Shown here: positions 42,630 through 51,779 of the stretch, in pieces
Position numbering within the stretch: position 1 is the first letter of the stretch
Layout: each line of letters opens with the position of its first letter
Assembly: GCA_002159065.1 (NCBI GenBank)
Contig: LZRV01000052.1
Coordinates: forward strand, 56,896-120,895
Direction: 5' to 3'
DNA length: 64,000 nucleotides
Source of the DNA: Paenibacillaceae bacterium ZCTH02-B3
GTDB lineage: Bacteria > Bacillota > Bacilli > Paenibacillales > Paenibacillaceae
Position numbers and translations under genes: made by a program
Notes under the pieces: model-generated
The model's input: the letters and a program-made list of their open reading frames with translations, nothing else
Told to the model about the DNA's origin: nothing
Databases searched by the model: none

Positions 42630-42821
42630 ATGGAAATTCAATCGAATGCGCCATCTGGGGAATTTGAAGCGAAAACCGTCGCGGTTTATCCCGGACAGCG
42701 GGAGGGGGATCCGATGGGACAGGCTGTGCGGAACATTGATTTGAAGCGGGCGGTAGACTACAATCGAGTTATTCGCGACAAGATTTGGCGCCATAAGGAG
42801 CACGACAACCCTGCATCTTGA
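42630..42821 (+). CDS. Small hydrophilic hypothetical protein
   Basis: A 63-residue ORF in an AT-rich upstream context with GAGG about ten bases before the ATG. The product contains VAVYPGQREGDPMGQAVRNI and RAVDYNRVIRDKIWRHKEHD. It has no recognised domain and could be accidental. The preceding 42336-42629 stretch holds only AT-rich promoter-like sequence. Confidence 0.3.
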   Translation: MEIQSNAPSGEFEAKTVAVYPGQREGDPMGQAVRNIDLKRAVDYNRVIRDKIWRHKEHDNPAS

Positions 42822-42894
42822 TCGCGTTGAAATTCCGGCAGGGCGGTCCATCCGGGACCGATCAGCCGTCACCTTTGCAAAGGAGCCGCCCATC

Positions 42895-43473
42895 ATGAAA
42901 CCTTACGAACCGACCTATCGGGAACTGTCGACCGCTTTGGCCGTATCCTCCAAGCGGGGGCTGCCCATGATTTTCACGGGAATGCTGTTTTGGCTCGTGG
43001 CGGGGCTGGCCGGATTCTTGGACCACGCGATCACGGTGTGGGTGTATCTGTATGGCATCGGACTGATTTTCCCCGTCGGGCTCCTGATCGCGAAGGCGAT
43101 GAAGGCCGACTTGTTTGCGAAGGACAACCCGCTTGCCGTGCTCGCCGGAGTGGCCGGCGCGATGCAGATCCTGTTTGCTCCGCTTGTCATCCTCATCCTG
43201 TTTCGGCTGCCGGAGTATATCCCGTTCGCGGTCGGCGTGCTGACCGGGGCGCATTTTCTGCCGTACGCGGTGATCTATCGGAGCAAGGCGTATCTCTTCC
43301 TGTCGATCGCGACGGTGGCCGGGGCCGGGTTGATCGGGAGTCTTGCCCTGCAGTACACGTTTCTCGCCACGCCGTTCGCCCTGGCGGCCGTTTATCTCGT
43401 CACCTGCCTTTTGCTCATGAGAGAGCGCAAATGTGCCCATATGGGAACTCTTTCTTCTCAGGGAGACCGATGA
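42895..43473 (+). CDS. Small membrane protein, about five membrane segments (possible DUF7010 type)
   Basis: The 192-residue protein starts MKPYEPTYRELSTALAVSSK, followed by RGLPMIFTGMLFWLVAGLAG. It has further hydrophobic segments near residues 45-68, 80-103, 108-128, 135-150 and 155-175. Layout and the RKGIPF-like entry resemble the DUF7010 family, but this is from memory. ATG 42895 follows AAGGAG at 9 nt. Function unknown. The last 15 residues (RKCAHMGTLSSQGDR) are hydrophilic. Confidence 0.7.
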   Translation: MKPYEPTYRELSTALAVSSKRGLPMIFTGMLFWLVAGLAGFLDHAITVWVYLYGIGLIFPVGLLIAKAMKADLFAKDNPLAVLAGVAGAMQILFAPLVILILFRLPEYIPFAVGVLTGAHFLPYAVIYRSKAYLFLSIATVAGAGLIGSLALQYTFLATPFALAAVYLVTCLLLMRERKCAHMGTLSSQGDR

Positions 43474-43548
43474 AATCGCCGATCGGAACAACGTCTATAC
43501 TTACAGGGAATGCAATCATTTTATTAGAAGGAAAAGGAGAAGACCGGC

Positions 43549-43899
43549 ATGCCGAAAATCGTCCCGCATCTCTGGTACGACAAGGAAGCCAAAGAAGCCG
43601 CCGAGTTTTACGCCAGTCTGTTTGAATCGTCCAAAATCGTGTATACCCATGTGATCAAAAACCCGCCCCCTTACGATGATGCGGAGATTGTGGGCTTTGA
43701 ACTGGCAGGACAGCCGTTCATCGCCCTCAGTGCGGGTGCATATTTCAAGCTGAACCCGGCCATATCGCTGATCGTTTCCTGCTCGACCGCCGGGGAAGTG
43801 GACAAGCTGTGGGCGGCGTTGTCCGAAGGGGGAACGGAAATGAAAAAGATTGATCTAGAGGCCCTGGAAAGGGCGAAGCTGGGAATTTCCGATGCATAA
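43549..43899 (+). CDS. PhnB-like VOC protein with an internal deletion
   Basis: MPKIVPHLWYDKEAKEAAEF through LSEGG matches the PhnB/3-dmu-9_3-mt glyoxalase-fold family (about 155 residues). The following block that normally contains GWLxDKYGLSWQIVP and the DPDPxxAxRVMxAML helix is absent; LSEGGTE runs straight into MKKIDLEALERA, the usual C-terminus. About 35-40 residues are missing in frame, leaving 116. The fold's final beta strands are lost, so the protein is probably non-functional or altered. AAAGGAGAAG precedes ATG 43549. Confidence 0.8.
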   Translation: MPKIVPHLWYDKEAKEAAEFYASLFESSKIVYTHVIKNPPPYDDAEIVGFELAGQPFIALSAGAYFKLNPAISLIVSCSTAGEVDKLWAALSEGGTEMKKIDLEALERAKLGISDA

Positions 43900-43945
43900 G
43901 CATGCGGAATGCCGATGCGGAAGCCACCATGCCGGAAGCGCCGAC

Positions 43946-43980
43946 AAGCCCGTTCGATCAGGCGATCGAACGGGCTTTCT
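43946..43980 (+). terminator. Long perfect hairpin after the VOC gene
   Basis: AAGCCCGTTCGATC and GATCGAACGGGCTT form a perfect 14-bp stem with loop AGGC, followed by TCTCC. The T-run is short but the stem is very strong. Confidence 0.7.
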
Positions 43981-44000
43981 CCTGGGCAGTCCACGGGGTA

Positions 44001-44031
44001 TTGATTTTAACGTAACGTCAACATTTATAAT
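44001..44031 (+). promoter_or_regulatory. MerR-type promoter with 19-bp spacer and central dyad
   Basis: The -35 TTGATT (44001-44006) and -10 TATAAT (44026-44031) are separated by 19 bp. The dyad TTAACGT-A-ACGTCAA (44007-44021) lies inside the spacer. This is the classic layout for a MerR activator that untwists an over-long promoter, here upstream of its own gene. Confidence 0.75.
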
Positions 44032-44075
44032 GAAGCCAACGCCAGGGAAGTCGAGCTGAAAGGGGCGGCCGCCTC

Positions 44076-44804
44076 ATGTACACGATCGGGCAGTTCGCCA
44101 GGAAGACGGGCGTAACCACGCGCACCTTGCGGTTTTACGATCAGAAAGGGCTGCTCAAGCCTTCGCGCCTGTCGGAGTCGGGCAGGAGGTTCTACACGGA
44201 CAAGGATCTGTTAACGCTGCAAAATATTTTGGTGTTTAAATATTTGGGCTATTCGCTGGACGAAATCCGGGACATGCTGCGGAAAGACGACGGACGGAAT
44301 TGGCGCGCCTCGCTGAAACGGCAACACCAGGAGATGCTGAAGGAGAAAAGGCGCATCGAGAAGGTGCTGGAGACGCTCGAAAACGCCCTCGCGCTGGCGG
44401 AGCAGCGGGAGTCCATCGATCCGGACATTTTCCTGTCCGTGATTCACAATCTGGTCAAGGAGGACGAGCAGAAGGCGTACCTGAAGTCGCTGTTGCCGGA
44501 AGATCTGGTGGACGAGCTGTTCGAGACGAGCCGGGAGGATTTGCTTCGGGGCGGGGGACGTTTCCTGGAGATGCTCGGGAAACTCAAGGAAGCTTGCCGG
44601 AACCGGTCGCCGGATGAGGAGATAATCCCGATTCTCCGGGAGATGATGGATCTGTTGCCGAATGGGCTGGTGGAAAGGCTGATGGAGCAGTCCGAACGGC
44701 TGGAAGGACTCAAATTCGATGAAGAGCTGTTTCCGCTTCCGCTGACGAAGGACGAAGAACGGTGGCTGGAAGAAGTGATCGAAAGGAACAGAGGCCAGTT
44801 GTAA
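44076..44804 (+). CDS. MerR-family transcriptional regulator
   Basis: The N-terminal MerR winged HTH (YTIGQFARKTGVTTRTLRFY, DQKGLLKPSR, LGYSLDEIRDML) is followed by a dimerisation coiled coil (KEKRRIEKVLETLENALALA). The 130-residue C-terminal domain is predicted helical with LLPNGLVERLMEQSERLEGL; it probably binds a drug-like ligand. It precedes an ABC exporter by 23 bp, and the shared promoter at 44001 suggests autoactivation of both genes. No metal-binding Cys pair is seen, arguing against a metal sensor. Confidence 0.88.
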   Translation: MYTIGQFARKTGVTTRTLRFYDQKGLLKPSRLSESGRRFYTDKDLLTLQNILVFKYLGYSLDEIRDMLRKDDGRNWRASLKRQHQEMLKEKRRIEKVLETLENALALAEQRESIDPDIFLSVIHNLVKEDEQKAYLKSLLPEDLVDELFETSREDLLRGGGRFLEMLGKLKEACRNRSPDEEIIPILREMMDLLPNGLVERLMEQSERLEGLKFDEELFPLPLTKDEERWLEEVIERNRGQL

Positions 44805-44827
44805 AGACGGTAACGGGGGGAAACCAT

Positions 44828-46624
<1,797 letters not shown>

Positions 46625-46662
46625 GGGTCTATTGTTTTGTACCCGGATCAATACCGCCCGAA

Positions 46663-46723
46663 GCGTTGGATCGCGGACAATGCTTTGGCCATCGGCGGCC
46701 GTGGCTTTGAGAAAGGCTTTGGC
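46663..46723 (-). pseudogene. Decayed Nif11 leader fragment (copy 0)
   Basis: Directly after the stop of the intact copy at 46724, the minus strand reads GCCAAAGCCTTTCTC, then CCGCCGA and GTCCGCGATC. These match codons for AKAFLEA and ALSAI of the intact leaders, with a small deletion and frameshift. The ATG GAG AAA is lost and fused to the preceding stop codon. Confidence 0.65.
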
Positions 46724-47047
46724 CTATGAGCTGTTTTTACTTATATACACACCAGCAACGACACCTCCTGCTGCAACATAGGCTACGGCTGCTACAGCTA
46801 TTACAATCCATTCCACAAAGCCGCCCGACACCAGTTCCAGTTCTTCGTCGGAGAGAGGTTCGCCCGCTTTTTGCTTGAAGAAAACGGAACCAATTTTTGC
46901 GACATCTTTCAAATCCTGTTCGGTGAGGTCGTGCCCGTGACGGGCCGCGAATGCCAGGAGTTCTTCCCTGCTTTTGATCGCGGACAACGCTCTGGCCAGG
47001 TTTTCGTCGGCGGACACGGCTTCAAGAAAGGCTTTGGCTTTCTCCAT
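46724..47047 (-). CDS. Nif11-leader RiPP precursor, copy 1
   Basis: The 107-residue precursor has a Nif11-type leader (MEKAKAFLEAVSADENLARA, TREE/SREE helix, HGHDLTEQDLKDVAKIG, EPLSDEELELVSGG). A double-glycine cleavage site follows residue 76. The 31-residue core starts FVEWIVIAVAAVAYVAAGG and ends VYISKNSS; it is hydrophobic, Gly/Ala/Val-rich and has no Cys. The AGGAG ribosome site overlaps the end of copy 2, implying translational coupling. No maturation enzyme is nearby. Confidence 0.85.
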   Translation of the reverse strand: MEKAKAFLEAVSADENLARALSAIKSREELLAFAARHGHDLTEQDLKDVAKIGSVFFKQKAGEPLSDEELELVSGGFVEWIVIAVAAVAYVAAGGVVAGVYISKNSS

Positions 47048-47055
47048 GCGGTCTG

Positions 47056-47406
47056 TCAACTCCTGTCGTCCATCGATTCGGATATAACCAGGGTGGCGGC
47101 ACCGAGCGCACCGCCGATCGCCGTTGTTACTGCGCCTACGAGAAAGAAGATTCCAACTGCGATTGCCCATTCAACGATTCCGCCCGACACCAGTTCGAGT
47201 TCTTCGTCGGAGAGAGGTTCGCCCGATTTTTGCTTGAGATAAACGGAACCGATTTTTGCGATGTCTTTTAAATCCTGCTCGGTCAGGTTGTGCCCGTGAC
47301 GGGCCGCGAATGCCAGGAGTTCTTCCTTGCTTTTGATCCCGGACAACGCTTTGGCCAGGTTTTCATCGGCGGACACGGCTTCAAGAAAGGCTTTGGCTTT
47401 CTCCAC
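47056..47406 (-). CDS. Nif11-leader RiPP precursor, copy 2
   Basis: The 116-residue precursor starts with GTG 47406 after AAGGAG. The leader is nearly identical to the other copies and ends ELVSGG. The 40-residue core begins IVEWAIAVGIFFLVGAVTTA and ends ISESMDDRS. It is hydrophobic with GxxxG spacing and lacks Cys. The gene ends 8 bp before copy 1 starts. Confidence 0.85.
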   Translation of the reverse strand: MEKAKAFLEAVSADENLAKALSGIKSKEELLAFAARHGHNLTEQDLKDIAKIGSVYLKQKSGEPLSDEELELVSGGIVEWAIAVGIFFLVGAVTTAIGGALGAATLVISESMDDRS

Positions 47407-47423
47407 AAAGTATCACTCCTTTT

Positions 47424-47774
47424 TTAATCATTAAGGCCTCCCCTGGCTCCATCTATAATGATATAAGCCGCGTACCCGATAAATCCGCCCATTGCGACTC
47501 CAAAACCAACGAGCGCCCCAATTACGAGCGCAAGTTCAAGAGCGAATCCGCCCGAAACCAGTTCGAGTTCTTCGTCGGAGAGGGGTTCGTCCGCTTGTTG
47601 CTTGAGATAAACGGAACCGATTTTTGCGATATCTTTCAAATCCTGTTCGGTGAGGTCGTGCCCGTGACTGGCCGCGAATGCCAAGAGTTCTTCCTTGCTT
47701 TTGATCGCGGACAACGCTCTGGCCAGGTTTTCATCGGCGGACACGGCTTCAAGAAAGGCTTTGGCTTTCTCCAT
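47424..47774 (-). CDS. Nif11-leader RiPP precursor, copy 3
   Basis: The 116-residue precursor starts with ATG 47774 after AAAGGGAGG. The leader matches the other copies except QQADEP before the LSDEELELVSGG end. The 40-residue core begins FALELALVIGALVGFGVAMG and ends IIDGARGGLND; it is Gly-rich and hydrophobic with a short polar tail. There is a 17-bp gap to copy 2. Confidence 0.85.
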   Translation of the reverse strand: MEKAKAFLEAVSADENLARALSAIKSKEELLAFAASHGHDLTEQDLKDIAKIGSVYLKQQADEPLSDEELELVSGGFALELALVIGALVGFGVAMGGFIGYAAYIIIDGARGGLND

Positions 47775-47797
47775 GAAATGTCCCTCCCTTTTGATTC

Positions 47798-48127
47798 TTA
47801 GTTATACTCATCCCAAATCAAAAGAGCACCGGTGGTGATAGCTGCCGAGATGATTGCGGAAACAGCCACAATGCCTACGCCAATGAGGTATACGAGAAAT
47901 CCGCCCGAGACCATTTCCAGTTCTTCGTCGGAGAGAGGTTCGCCCGCTTTGTGCTTGAGATAAACGGAACCAATTTTAACGATGTCTTTTAAATCCTGTT
48001 CGGTGAGGTCATGCCCGTGACTGGCCGCGAATGCAAGAAGTTCTTCCCTGGTTTTGATCCCGGACAGCGCTTTGGCCAGGTTTTCATTGGTGGCCACGGC
48101 TTCAAGAAAGGCTTTAGCCCTCTCCAT
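47798..48127 (-). CDS. Nif11-leader RiPP precursor, copy 4 (promoter-proximal)
   Basis: The 109-residue precursor starts with ATG 48127 after AAAAGGAG. Its leader is the most diverged of the four (MERAKAFLEAVATNENLAKA, EELEMVSGG) but keeps every conserved position. The 33-residue core begins FLVYLIGVGIVAVSAIISAA and ends LLIWDEYN. It is the first gene after the promoter at 48183-48214. Confidence 0.85.
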   Translation of the reverse strand: MERAKAFLEAVATNENLAKALSGIKTREELLAFAASHGHDLTEQDLKDIVKIGSVYLKHKAGEPLSDEELEMVSGGFLVYLIGVGIVAVSAIISAAITTGALLIWDEYN

Positions 48128-48182
48128 AAAGAGTCAACTCCTTTTAATCCTGTCGGGGTTTCCTGGTTTTTGGTTTGATTTG

Positions 48183-48214
48183 ATTGTAAAGCGTTGAAAT
48201 TAAATCAGAATCAA
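48183..48214 (-). promoter_or_regulatory. Promoter of the Nif11 operon (TTGATT-20-TACAAT)
   Basis: On the minus strand -35 TTGATT (48209-48214) and -10 TACAAT (48183-48188) are 20 bp apart. The same arrangement recurs upstream of the decayed fifth copy, so the long spacer is conserved and may need an activator. Confidence 0.5.
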
Positions 48215-48231
48215 ATTTTCTTAAAATTATG

Positions 48232-48525
48232 TTAAAATTTTGGGTTGCAATTTCGATCGCGTTGATCCCGGAATATCTCCATGTTTGGGTACTGCCGCAG
48301 GGGCGGCCGGTATCCGGCTGCACGGGTACCGGTCGTTACACCTGCCGCGGCCATGGCAAAACCAGGCATGACGAGGGTAAGTTCGGCAAAAAGTCCGCCC
48401 GAAACCAGTTCCGGTTTTTCGTCGGAGAGGGGTTCGCCCGCTTGTTGTTTGAGGCCAGCGTTGCCGATCTTGGCGATGCCGTCCAGATCTTGTTCAGTGA
48501 GGGCATACCCATGATTTCCGTCATA
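48232..48525 (-). pseudogene. Decayed Nif11 precursor lacking the leader start (copy 5)
   Basis: On the minus strand the frame reads DGNHGYALTEQDLDGIAKIG, then AGLKQQAGEPLSDEKPELVS and GG, the second half of the Nif11 leader. It continues with a core (LFAELTLVMPGFAMAAAGVT) and a polar tail to TAA. An in-frame TGA at 48526-48528 precedes it, and the ribosome site and first 37 or so leader codons are deleted. Its own promoter remains at 48536-48567. Confidence 0.75.
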
Positions 48526-48535
48526 TCATGGTTTG

Positions 48536-48567
48536 ATCATAGAGCATGGAGATAAATTGAGTGTCAA
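48536..48567 (-). promoter_or_regulatory. Orphan promoter of the decayed Nif11 copy (TTGACA-20-TATGAT)
   Basis: On the minus strand -35 TTGACA (48562-48567) and -10 TATGAT (48536-48541) are 20 bp apart. Flanking bases (AAATTTGA before, ATCAAA after) align with the intact operon promoter at 48183-48214, so it is a duplicate. Confidence 0.5.
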
Positions 48568-49029
48568 ATTTTTATAAAATTAATTTTACAATGACAATTG
48601 TGGCGATCGCGTTGCCCGAAGCCTTCGGGTGTCCGGCGTGCATCTACGGCGTTTTTGGTCAAGGACGGAGATGGCTTCATCCAGGCAATCCGCACCTGAT
48701 CTTCCCGGCAGCCCGGACCGGCTTCCCGGCGGAGGACGGCGCGGGCTTTCTTGTCACGCTGGCACTATTGCCCGGGAAATTTCACGATTGACGTCGAAAC
48801 AGGCATCCCGCGGTGAATGCATTCGGCGGATATCGGCCCGCAATCGCACATCGGCGCGGTCGGTTCGGTGCGGCCGGCGCCGTCCGTTTTTTTCAGGGGG
48901 TCGGAAAAAACTGGAGTGCTTTCAGCCATGCACGCCGCTCCTGCGGGTTCCCGTTTGCGCATTCCTTGAGGACACGCGAAACACCCGGCATCTTGTGCTA
49001 GAATGGAGCCTGAAAGGAAGGAAGCTGTC
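48568..49029. other. Gene-free stretch upstream of the GNAT gene
   Basis: No supported gene is seen. The left end repeats AT-rich sequence and a CGATCGCGTTG motif that also occur near 48205-48265, showing a duplicated segment. The right end has an extended -10 (TGCTAGAAT, 48996-49004) for the GNAT gene. Short ORFs on both strands lack ribosome sites or family motifs. Confidence 0.45.
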
Positions 49030-49491
49030 GTGGATATTTCCATTGAAAGGGCGGCCGTCGAAGACGCCCCGGAGATTCTGGCGCTGCAGAAGGCGGCCTT
49101 TCGCAGCGAGGCGGAGTTTTACGGGGATTTTTCGATTGAACCGCTGGCGCAGACCCGGGAAAGCCTGGTGAAACAGTTTTCCACCCATGTGATTTGGAAA
49201 GCCGTTCACGGGAATCGCATCGTCGGCTCGGTCCGGGCCCGTTGCGAGGGAGACGTCGTATCTGTCGAGAAGCTTGTCGTAGCGCCGGAATTTCAGGGGA
49301 GAGGCATCGGGACGCTCCTGATGAGGGCCGTCGAATCCGAATTCGGGGACAAAACCTTCGTCTTGTGGACGGGATCTCGAAGCAAAAGAAACATCGGTCT
49401 GTACACGAAGCTGGGTTACGCAACGACCGGCGAAACACGGAAACAGGGCAACGTGACGTTGATCCGGCTGATCAAGTCGCGCGGCCGATGA
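49030..49491 (+). CDS. GNAT-family N-acetyltransferase
   Basis: The protein of about 153 residues shows the acetyl-CoA-binding signature VVAPEFQGRGIGTLLMRAVE, preceded by GNRIVGSVRARCEGDVVSVE and followed by YTKLGYATTGETR. The acceptor substrate is unknown. GTG 49030 is preferred over ATG 49003 because the latter overlaps the extended -10 promoter at 48996-49004, and GGAAGG precedes the GTG. Confidence 0.85.
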   Translation: MDISIERAAVEDAPEILALQKAAFRSEAEFYGDFSIEPLAQTRESLVKQFSTHVIWKAVHGNRIVGSVRARCEGDVVSVEKLVVAPEFQGRGIGTLLMRAVESEFGDKTFVLWTGSRSKRNIGLYTKLGYATTGETRKQGNVTLIRLIKSRGR

Positions 49492-49567
49492 TAGGTCGAA
49501 CGATGGAATGAAAACGCCTTCACCCTGTGGTACAATGTCGGCAAACGCCGGATGGAGGGAAATCGCC

Positions 49568-50035
49568 ATGTGGAAGGAATTCCGGGAATTCGCGATGCGG
49601 GGCAACGTCATCGATCTCGCCATCGGGATCATGATCGGCGGCGCTTTCGGCCGGATTGTCACTTCACTCGTGAATGATGTGCTGATGCCGCCGATCGGCC
49701 TGCTGTCCGGAGGCATCCGTTTTGACAACCTGTTCATCGCGCTGGACGGTTCATCGTACGCCACGCTGGAAGAAGCGCAAGCCGCCGGGGCGCCGACGCT
49801 GAACATCGGACTGTTCATCAACGCGGTGATCGATTTTCTCATCATCGCCTTTGCGATTTTCCTCGTGGTGCGGCAGATCAACCGGCTGCGCAAACGGACG
49901 ATGAAGAACGAGGCGGCGGCCGAATCCGCTCCGGCGGTGAAGACGTGCCCCGAATGCCTCTCGGAAATTCCCGCCGAAGCGAAGCGCTGCCGGTATTGCA
50001 CGACGGCGCTGCACGACGCTTCCGCACACGCGTGA
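49568..50035 (+). CDS. mscL: Large-conductance mechanosensitive channel MscL with zinc-ribbon tail
   Basis: MscL opens under membrane tension to protect cells from osmotic downshock. Residues about 1-115 carry the family signature FREFAMRGNVIDLAIGIMIG, GAFGRIVTSLVNDVLMP and the second membrane helix (FINAVIDFLIIAFAIFLVVR). The C-terminus extends into a Cys4 zinc-ribbon-like motif, CPECLSEIPAEAKRCRYC, rather than the usual helical bundle. ATG 49568 follows GGAGGGAAA. A TACAAT -10 lies near 49529. Confidence 0.93.
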   Translation: MWKEFREFAMRGNVIDLAIGIMIGGAFGRIVTSLVNDVLMPPIGLLSGGIRFDNLFIALDGSSYATLEEAQAAGAPTLNIGLFINAVIDFLIIAFAIFLVVRQINRLRKRTMKNEAAAESAPAVKTCPECLSEIPAEAKRCRYCTTALHDASAHA

Positions 50036-50064
50036 CGGTCCGCCGTCCCCGGTCCGCCTTCCTC

Positions 50065-50402
50065 TCACTCGGGCTGGTTGACCGTCAAGCGGCCGGCCTC
50101 GAACGGCGATGCCACGCAGCACGCTGACGGATCCGGCTCCACCCTCCGCGCCATGCCCGTGGTGCATGGCATGACCGTCGGCGGTGTAACCGGCCGGAAC
50201 GACGCCTCCGCCGAAGTCCATTTCCCCCCACATCATGCTCATCCTGTCCGCATGCCGGCTTGCCTGCGACGCCGCGGCCATGAGCGCGGCGCATCCGGCC
50301 GCGATCAGCGCCAGGGTCAAAGAAGCGCGGACGAACCGCTTGATCCGGCCGGGCTGGGACCGAACATTGCCCCGGACTTTGGTCCGGCGTTCCCGGACCG
50401 CC
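50065..50402 (-). pseudogene. Possible decayed membrane-anchored Met/His-rich protein
   Basis: After the methyltransferase stop the minus strand encodes RFVRASLTLALIAAGCAALM followed by MSMMWGEMDFGGGVVPAGYT and HAMHHGHG. This looks like a membrane anchor plus metal-binding Met/His region. No ATG or GTG with a ribosome site is found, and the frame runs into mscL unless a shift near 50130 leads to the plausible end FEAGRLTVNQPE with stop at 50065. It could be a copper-related remnant or accidental. Confidence 0.25.
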
Positions 50403-51077
50403 TCATTTCCTGCCGCAAAACACGCCGAAGTCCAGATACTTGTACATGCAGTCCACATCCCGGAAACCCGCTTCTTCCATCCACCGGATCTGGTCTGCCA
50501 GCTTGGCGTCAAGATCCATGTTCCTGCGCTCGATCGCCGCGTCGATCTCCTCCGATGCCAGCCCGCTGGCGCGGATGGATGCCAGCCAGCGGCGCCGGAA
50601 ATACCGGTGCACTTCGGGTGTCGCGCCTTCCACCAGGTCGGCGTTGACGAACACGCCGCCGTCCTTCAGCCATCCGTAGATTTTCGCGAACAGCCGCCTT
50701 TTGCCCTCATGGGTCAGGTGATGAATGGACAGGGAAGAGACGACGAAGTCAAAGGACGGCGGAAAATCCAGACCGGTGCAATCTCCAACCACATACCGGA
50801 CGCGGCCGGAACCGCGGAATCGCTCCCGGGCCTTCTCCAGCATTTTTTCGCTGAAATCCACCAGCGTGAGCCGCGCGTTCGGGTATTTCCGCAGAACCAT
50901 GCCGGAAAAAAGGCCGGTGCCCGCGCCGAGATCGAGGATCTCCGGTTCCGGCTTGTCCGTTTCCACCAGCGACAGGGCCATCCCGTAGAAATCGTCGAAA
51001 CAGGGCACCAGCTTTCTTCTTTGCCTGTCATACTCGTTCGCCACCGCGTCAAACATCCGTTTCACGGATTCTTGCAT
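50403..51077 (-). CDS. Class I SAM-dependent methyltransferase
   Basis: The 224-residue protein has motif I LDLGAGTGLFS (about residues 48-58), acidic motif II LTLVDFSEKML, and DFVVSSLSIHHL after motif III. The N-terminus MQESVKRMFDAVANEYDRQR resembles ubiquinone/menaquinone-type or small-molecule methyltransferases. A C-terminal YKYLDFGVFCGRK closes the fold. The substrate is unknown. It is transcribed away from the bactofilin operon. Confidence 0.88.
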   Translation of the reverse strand: MQESVKRMFDAVANEYDRQRRKLVPCFDDFYGMALSLVETDKPEPEILDLGAGTGLFSGMVLRKYPNARLTLVDFSEKMLEKARERFRGSGRVRYVVGDCTGLDFPPSFDFVVSSLSIHHLTHEGKRRLFAKIYGWLKDGGVFVNADLVEGATPEVHRYFRRRWLASIRASGLASEEIDAAIERRNMDLDAKLADQIRWMEEAGFRDVDCMYKYLDFGVFCGRK

Positions 51078-51165
51078 GGGTCCGCCTCCATCGTCTTTTT
51101 CCTCATTATAGCCATGGCGGCGCCGCGCCTGAAGAGGACGGTCCGGACCCGCGGATGGCCGGCGG

Positions 51166-51215
51166 AAGGTTTTAAGGTTTTTTTAATATCGGATCTTGTA
51201 GCATATGGAGGTGAA
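51166..51215 (+). promoter_or_regulatory. Conserved promoter-like element before bactofilin (copy 2)
   Basis: Contains AAGGTTTTAAGG, GGTTTTTTTAAT, nine variable bases and TGTAGCAT, then GGAGGTGAAT. Apart from one extra T and a few substitutions it matches the element at 19061-19108 upstream of the S-layer gene. Confidence 0.6.
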
Positions 51216-51256
51216 TAGGATTTACGAACTAGTATAAATGAAAGGTTTGATGCAAT

Positions 51257-51739
51257 ATGTCCCTCTTTCGCCGGAGGAAAAAATCGTCGAACACCATCGA
51301 TGCCGGCACGATCATCACCGGCGAGATCCGTTCCGAAAACAACTGGACGCTGTGCGGCACCCTGATCGGCAATCTGGTGGCGCTGGGCGATGTGGTGATC
51401 GAAAAAGGCGCGGAGATCCGGGGAAACGTGCTGGGGGAAAATGTCCGGGTGGCCGGCAAGGTGATCGGCAACATCGACGCCCGAAGGCATCTGCATCTCG
51501 CTTCCTCCGCCCATATCATCGGAGACACGTCGTACCAGACGCTGCGAATTGAAGAGGGGGCCTTTTTTACCGGGAAAATGGAGCTTAAGGATGAACACGC
51601 GGCGGCGGAGACGCCGGGAAGTGAAATCCCCGTGAACAGGATGCCCGACGCGGAGCCTGTCCAAAACCAATACACGATTTCGCCTCCCCAACCCGAACCC
51701 GCGTATCCGATTCGCGGCAAGAGGGTCGTCATTTCTTGA
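51257..51739 (+). CDS. Bactofilin (polymer-forming cytoskeletal protein)
   Basis: The 160-residue protein has a short basic N-terminus (MSLFRRRKKSS) and a DUF583/bactofilin beta-helix core (GTIITGEIRSENNWTLCGTL, GDVVIEKGAEIRGNVLGENV, GNIDARRHLHLASSAHIIGD). A disordered Pro-rich C-terminal tail follows. Bactofilins form non-polar filaments scaffolding cell-shape, flagellar or wall-synthesis proteins. GAAAGG lies ten bases before ATG 51257. A ParM-like actin follows 40 bp downstream. Confidence 0.92.
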   Translation: MSLFRRRKKSSNTIDAGTIITGEIRSENNWTLCGTLIGNLVALGDVVIEKGAEIRGNVLGENVRVAGKVIGNIDARRHLHLASSAHIIGDTSYQTLRIEEGAFFTGKMELKDEHAAAETPGSEIPVNRMPDAEPVQNQYTISPPQPEPAYPIRGKRVVIS

Positions 51740-51779
51740 AAAACCGGAAAAGCAACCACTCGACAGGAGGCGCATGCGC

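Noticed and set aside
46724..48127. Nif11 genes as nitrogen-fixation genes
   Set aside because: Despite the family name, VSGG ends and variable cores mark RiPP precursors; no nif genes are present.
48568..48791. Plus-strand ORF of 76 codons starting at 48561
   Set aside because: It begins in the duplicated Nif11 promoter region, has no ribosome site and the product has no family features.
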